Origin: an uncultured Porphyromonadaceae bacterium
GTDB lineage: Bacteria; Bacteroidota; Bacteroidia; Bacteroidales; Muribaculaceae
Assembly (NCBI GenBank): GCA_900554265.1
Contig: USGZ01000046.1
Location: forward strand, 1-8,915
Direction of reading: 5' to 3'
Length of the DNA stretch: 8,915 nt
The position numbers were made by a program, and so were the translations under genes. The notes under the pieces are model-generated. The model did no database searches and was not told the DNA's origin. It saw only the letters and a list, made by a program, of their open reading frames with translations. Positions 5,661 through 8,915 of this stretch are shown here, piece after piece (position 1 is the stretch's first letter; every line of letters starts with the position of its first letter).

Positions 5661-7009
5661 CGGCTGCATGATTTTTCGATGCCGCAGCTGGCGCAGGAAG
5701 CGCGCTCGCCGGAAAGACGCTTCTCGACGAGGTGGCGCAGGCGGTCGCGGATAAGTTCGTAGGATATGCCGTCGATTACGTCGGTCATGAAGGCCTGCGT
5801 AAGCATCAGGCGCGCTTCCTGCAGGGGAATGCCGCGGGAGCGCATATAGAAGAGGGCGTTGGCGTCGAGCTGGCCGGTGGTGGCGCCGTGCGAGCACTTG
5901 ACGTCGTCGCAGTAGATTTCGAGCTGCGGGGCCGTCGACATGCGGGAGTCGTCGGAGGCCAGCAGGTTGCGGTTTGTCTGGGCGGCGTCGGTGCCGGTGG
6001 CGCCCTCGTCGACTATTATTTTGCCGCCGAAAGCGCCGCGGGCCTCGCCGAAGAGGGCGTACTTGAAGAGCTGGCGGCTACTGCTGTTGCGGCTGCTATG
6101 GCGCAGGTGGACGGTGTTGTCTACAATCTGGCGACCGTCGGCCACGACGAGGCCTCCGAGGTGCGTCTCGGCGCCGTCGCCGGTAACGTCGACGTGCCAG
6201 TGGGTGGTGTCGACGCCTCCGCCGAGCACCGTAGAACTGACCGTCAGGCTGCTGCCGCTCTCCTGGCGGGCGAAGACATTCCCTATGCGGTTGGTGCGCT
6301 CGCCGCTTTCCTCGATGAAATATAGTTCGAGCTTAGAGTCAGGGGCCTGGAATATTTCGATTACCTCGTCCGAGAGGTAGTCCGTGGCATGGTTCTGGGT
6401 ATGGTCGCAGACGAGTATGCGCGCCGAGGCGCCTTCGTCGGCCACGACCAGCAGGCGCCGCGCGGCCAGCAGGGGCACGTCGGAATTGAAGATGTTGACC
6501 AGCTGGACAGGGCGGTCCAGGTGGACGCCGGCGGCGATATGGACAAGGACGCCGTCCTGGAGCAGCAGCGTATTGAGCGCCGCCGCCGGCGAGGAATTGC
6601 GGGCGAGCTTGTTCAGGAAGGGCTCGACGAGAGCGGGCCTGGTGCGGGCGGCCTCTGCCAGGGAGCATACGGCGACGCCCTCCGGCAACTGCCGCAGCAG
6701 AGTCTCGGTCGGTCGGAAGATATCGTTGACGGTCACGCCCAGCAGTGTGCTGATATTGGGCACGTCGCAGCGGAAGGCCGCGGCCAGGTCGACGGCGAAG
6801 GTCAGGCGCGTCAGGTTCAGCCCGTAGTCGGGCGCGAGCAGGGCCTCGTCCGAGCACTCCTTGTACGGCGCCTTGGGTGCCTTGGCGCCGGCGAACCCGT
6901 CCAGGGCCACGAGGGCCTCGGCCTTGAGGGCGTCGAGGGCGTCGGCGCCGGCGGCGAAGGCCTCGGGATTCTGCCGGTAGAGGTCGGTATATTGCTTGAT
7001 CGAGTCCAT
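5657..7009 (-). CDS. sufD: Fe-S cluster assembly scaffold subunit SufD
   Basis: SufD pairs with SufB and the SufC ATPase dimer to form the SufBC2D scaffold, which assembles iron-sulfur clusters in the cytoplasm. The 450-residue protein starts at the ATG at 7009 (MDSIKQYTDLYRQ), 3 bp after the sufC stop. The N-terminal part (about 1-110) is helical and variable. The SufB/SufD beta-helix core spans about 145-380, and the C-terminal helical part contains the conserved stretch DVKCSHGATTGQLD (369-382). His374 there corresponds to the histidine that is essential in E. coli SufD. The tail is odd: after the usual LRHLVEKRLSGE the protein ends with Cys439, Cys442 and Cys448 in RASCASCGIEKSCSR. E. coli SufD lacks such a tail, to my knowledge. 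It may bind metal or be a lineage trait. The last codons overlap the sufS start. Confidence 0.96.
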   Translation of the reverse strand: MDSIKQYTDLYRQNPEAFAAGADALDALKAEALVALDGFAGAKAPKAPYKECSDEALLAPDYGLNLTRLTFAVDLAAAFRCDVPNISTLLGVTVNDIFRPTETLLRQLPEGVAVCSLAEAARTRPALVEPFLNKLARNSSPAAALNTLLLQDGVLVHIAAGVHLDRPVQLVNIFNSDVPLLAARRLLVVADEGASARILVCDHTQNHATDYLSDEVIEIFQAPDSKLELYFIEESGERTNRIGNVFARQESGSSLTVSSTVLGGGVDTTHWHVDVTGDGAETHLGGLVVADGRQIVDNTVHLRHSSRNSSSRQLFKYALFGEARGAFGGKIIVDEGATGTDAAQTNRNLLASDDSRMSTAPQLEIYCDDVKCSHGATTGQLDANALFYMRSRGIPLQEARLMLTQAFMTDVIDGISYELIRDRLRHLVEKRLSGERASCASCGIEKSCSR

Positions 7010-7012
7010 GGC

Positions 7013-7780
7013 TTAGTCTTGGTCCACCTGCTGCTTGATCCAGTCGTAACCCTTCTCCTCGAGCTCCAGGGCCAGTTCCGGACCTCCGGAGTAGACGATG
7101 CGGCCCTTGTATAGGATATGGACAAAGTCGGGCTTGATATAGTCCAGCAGACGTTGGTAGTGGGTAATCACGATGGTGGCGTTCTCGCTGGTCTTGAGAG
7201 CGTTGACGCCGGAGGCCACGATGCGCAGGGCGTCGATGTCCAGGCCGCTGTCGGTCTCGTCGAGTATGCTCAGGCGCGGCTCAAGCACGGCCATCTGGAA
7301 AATTTCGTTGCGCTTCTTCTCTCCGCCGGAGAAACCCTCGTTGACCGAGCGCGAGGCCAGCTTGTTGTCCAGTTCGACGATGGCGCGCTTCTGGCGCATC
7401 ATCTTGAGGAACTCCGAGGCGTTCATCGGCGGCTCGCCGAAGTACTTGCGCTTGGCGTTGACGGCGGCGCGCATGAAGTTCACCATCGTCACGCCGGGAA
7501 TCTCGACCGGATACTGGAAGGATAGGAAAAGACCCTCGTGGGAGCGGTCCTCGGGGGGCAGGGCGAGCAGGTCGACTCCGTGGAAGGTGGCCGAGCCGCC
7601 GGTCACGGTATATCGCGGGTCGCCGGCCAGGACGCCGCTGAGTGTGCTTTTCCCGGAGCCGTTGGGGCCCATTATGGCGTGGACCTCGCCCGGGCGCACG
7701 GTAAGGTTGATGCCGCGGAGGATTTCCTTGCCCTCGATGCCGGCGTGCAGGTCCTGTACTTTCAGTAAATCTTCTTTCAT
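7013..7780 (-). CDS. sufC: Fe-S cluster assembly ATPase SufC
   Basis: SufC is the soluble ABC-type ATPase of the SufBC2D scaffold. Its ATP-driven dimerisation remodels SufB and SufD so that sulfur and iron can enter. The 255-residue protein is full length with Walker A GPNGSGKST at 38-46, Q-loop glutamine at 89 in FLSFQYPVEIPG, the SufC-type signature FSGGEKKRNE at 150-159, Walker B with the catalytic Glu175 in SILDETDSGLD, and the switch His207 in VITHYQR. The FSGGEKKR signature and the DETDSGLD stretch separate SufC from transporter ATPases. The start is the ATG at 7780 (MKEDLLKVQDLHAG), 19 bp after the sufB stop. The gene is followed after 3 bp by sufD, as expected for subunits made in fixed ratio. 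Nothing unusual was seen. Confidence 0.98.
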   Translation of the reverse strand: MKEDLLKVQDLHAGIEGKEILRGINLTVRPGEVHAIMGPNGSGKSTLSGVLAGDPRYTVTGGSATFHGVDLLALPPEDRSHEGLFLSFQYPVEIPGVTMVNFMRAAVNAKRKYFGEPPMNASEFLKMMRQKRAIVELDNKLASRSVNEGFSGGEKKRNEIFQMAVLEPRLSILDETDSGLDIDALRIVASGVNALKTSENATIVITHYQRLLDYIKPDFVHILYKGRIVYSGGPELALELEEKGYDWIKQQVDQD

Positions 7781-7799
7781 AGCTGTTGAAGGGTTATCA

Positions 7800-8915
<1,116 letters not shown>

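Noticed and set aside
5661..5897. Long N-terminal extension of SufS up to 5897
   Set aside because: The extra residues are the sufD sequence read in another frame (Arg/Pro/His-rich). Start at 5660 puts His123, Lys226 and Cys364 at the E. coli SufS positions.

Overview
The window suggests a GC-rich member of the Bacteroidales. The evidence is that no gene start shows a clear Shine-Dalgarno sequence, the Suf genes run in the order sufB-C-D-S, and the efflux cluster has the layout common in that group: adaptor, LolD-like ATPase and two separate FtsX-type permeases. A Rikenellaceae- or Muribaculaceae-like genome would fit, but the window alone cannot settle the genus. All eight genes lie on the minus strand, so the region is best read from right to left.

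Right half (8915 to 4440): an iron-sulfur cluster assembly operon, sufB (5' end cut by the window edge), sufC, sufD and sufS. Spacings are 19 bp, 3 bp and a 4-bp ATGA overlap. SufS is the cysteine desulfurase that releases sulfur from cysteine. SufB, SufC and SufD form the ATP-driven scaffold on which the cluster is built. All key residues that can be checked are present. No sufE or sufU sulfur-transfer gene follows sufS.

Middle (4439 to 4168): a 272-bp intergenic region that is unusually structured. Going leftward from sufS it holds a perfect 9-bp GC hairpin without a T tract, four tandem 10-bp units each containing the palindrome GATTAATC, a nested inverted repeat, and a weak candidate Bacteroidetes promoter just before the next gene.

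Left half (4167 to 1): a MacAB-like export operon. It encodes a membrane-anchored periplasmic adaptor with a coiled-coil hairpin, a LolD/MacB-type ATPase, and two successive FtsX-fold permeases, the second cut by the left edge. Gaps are 10 to 14 bp, so the four are almost certainly one transcript. The adaptor implies an outer-membrane TolC-type partner, which is not in the window. The substrate cannot be read from sequence.

The genes themselves are ordinary. The parts most worth a second look are the intergenic repeat block and the cysteine-rich tail of SufD. I found no new multi-gene system.
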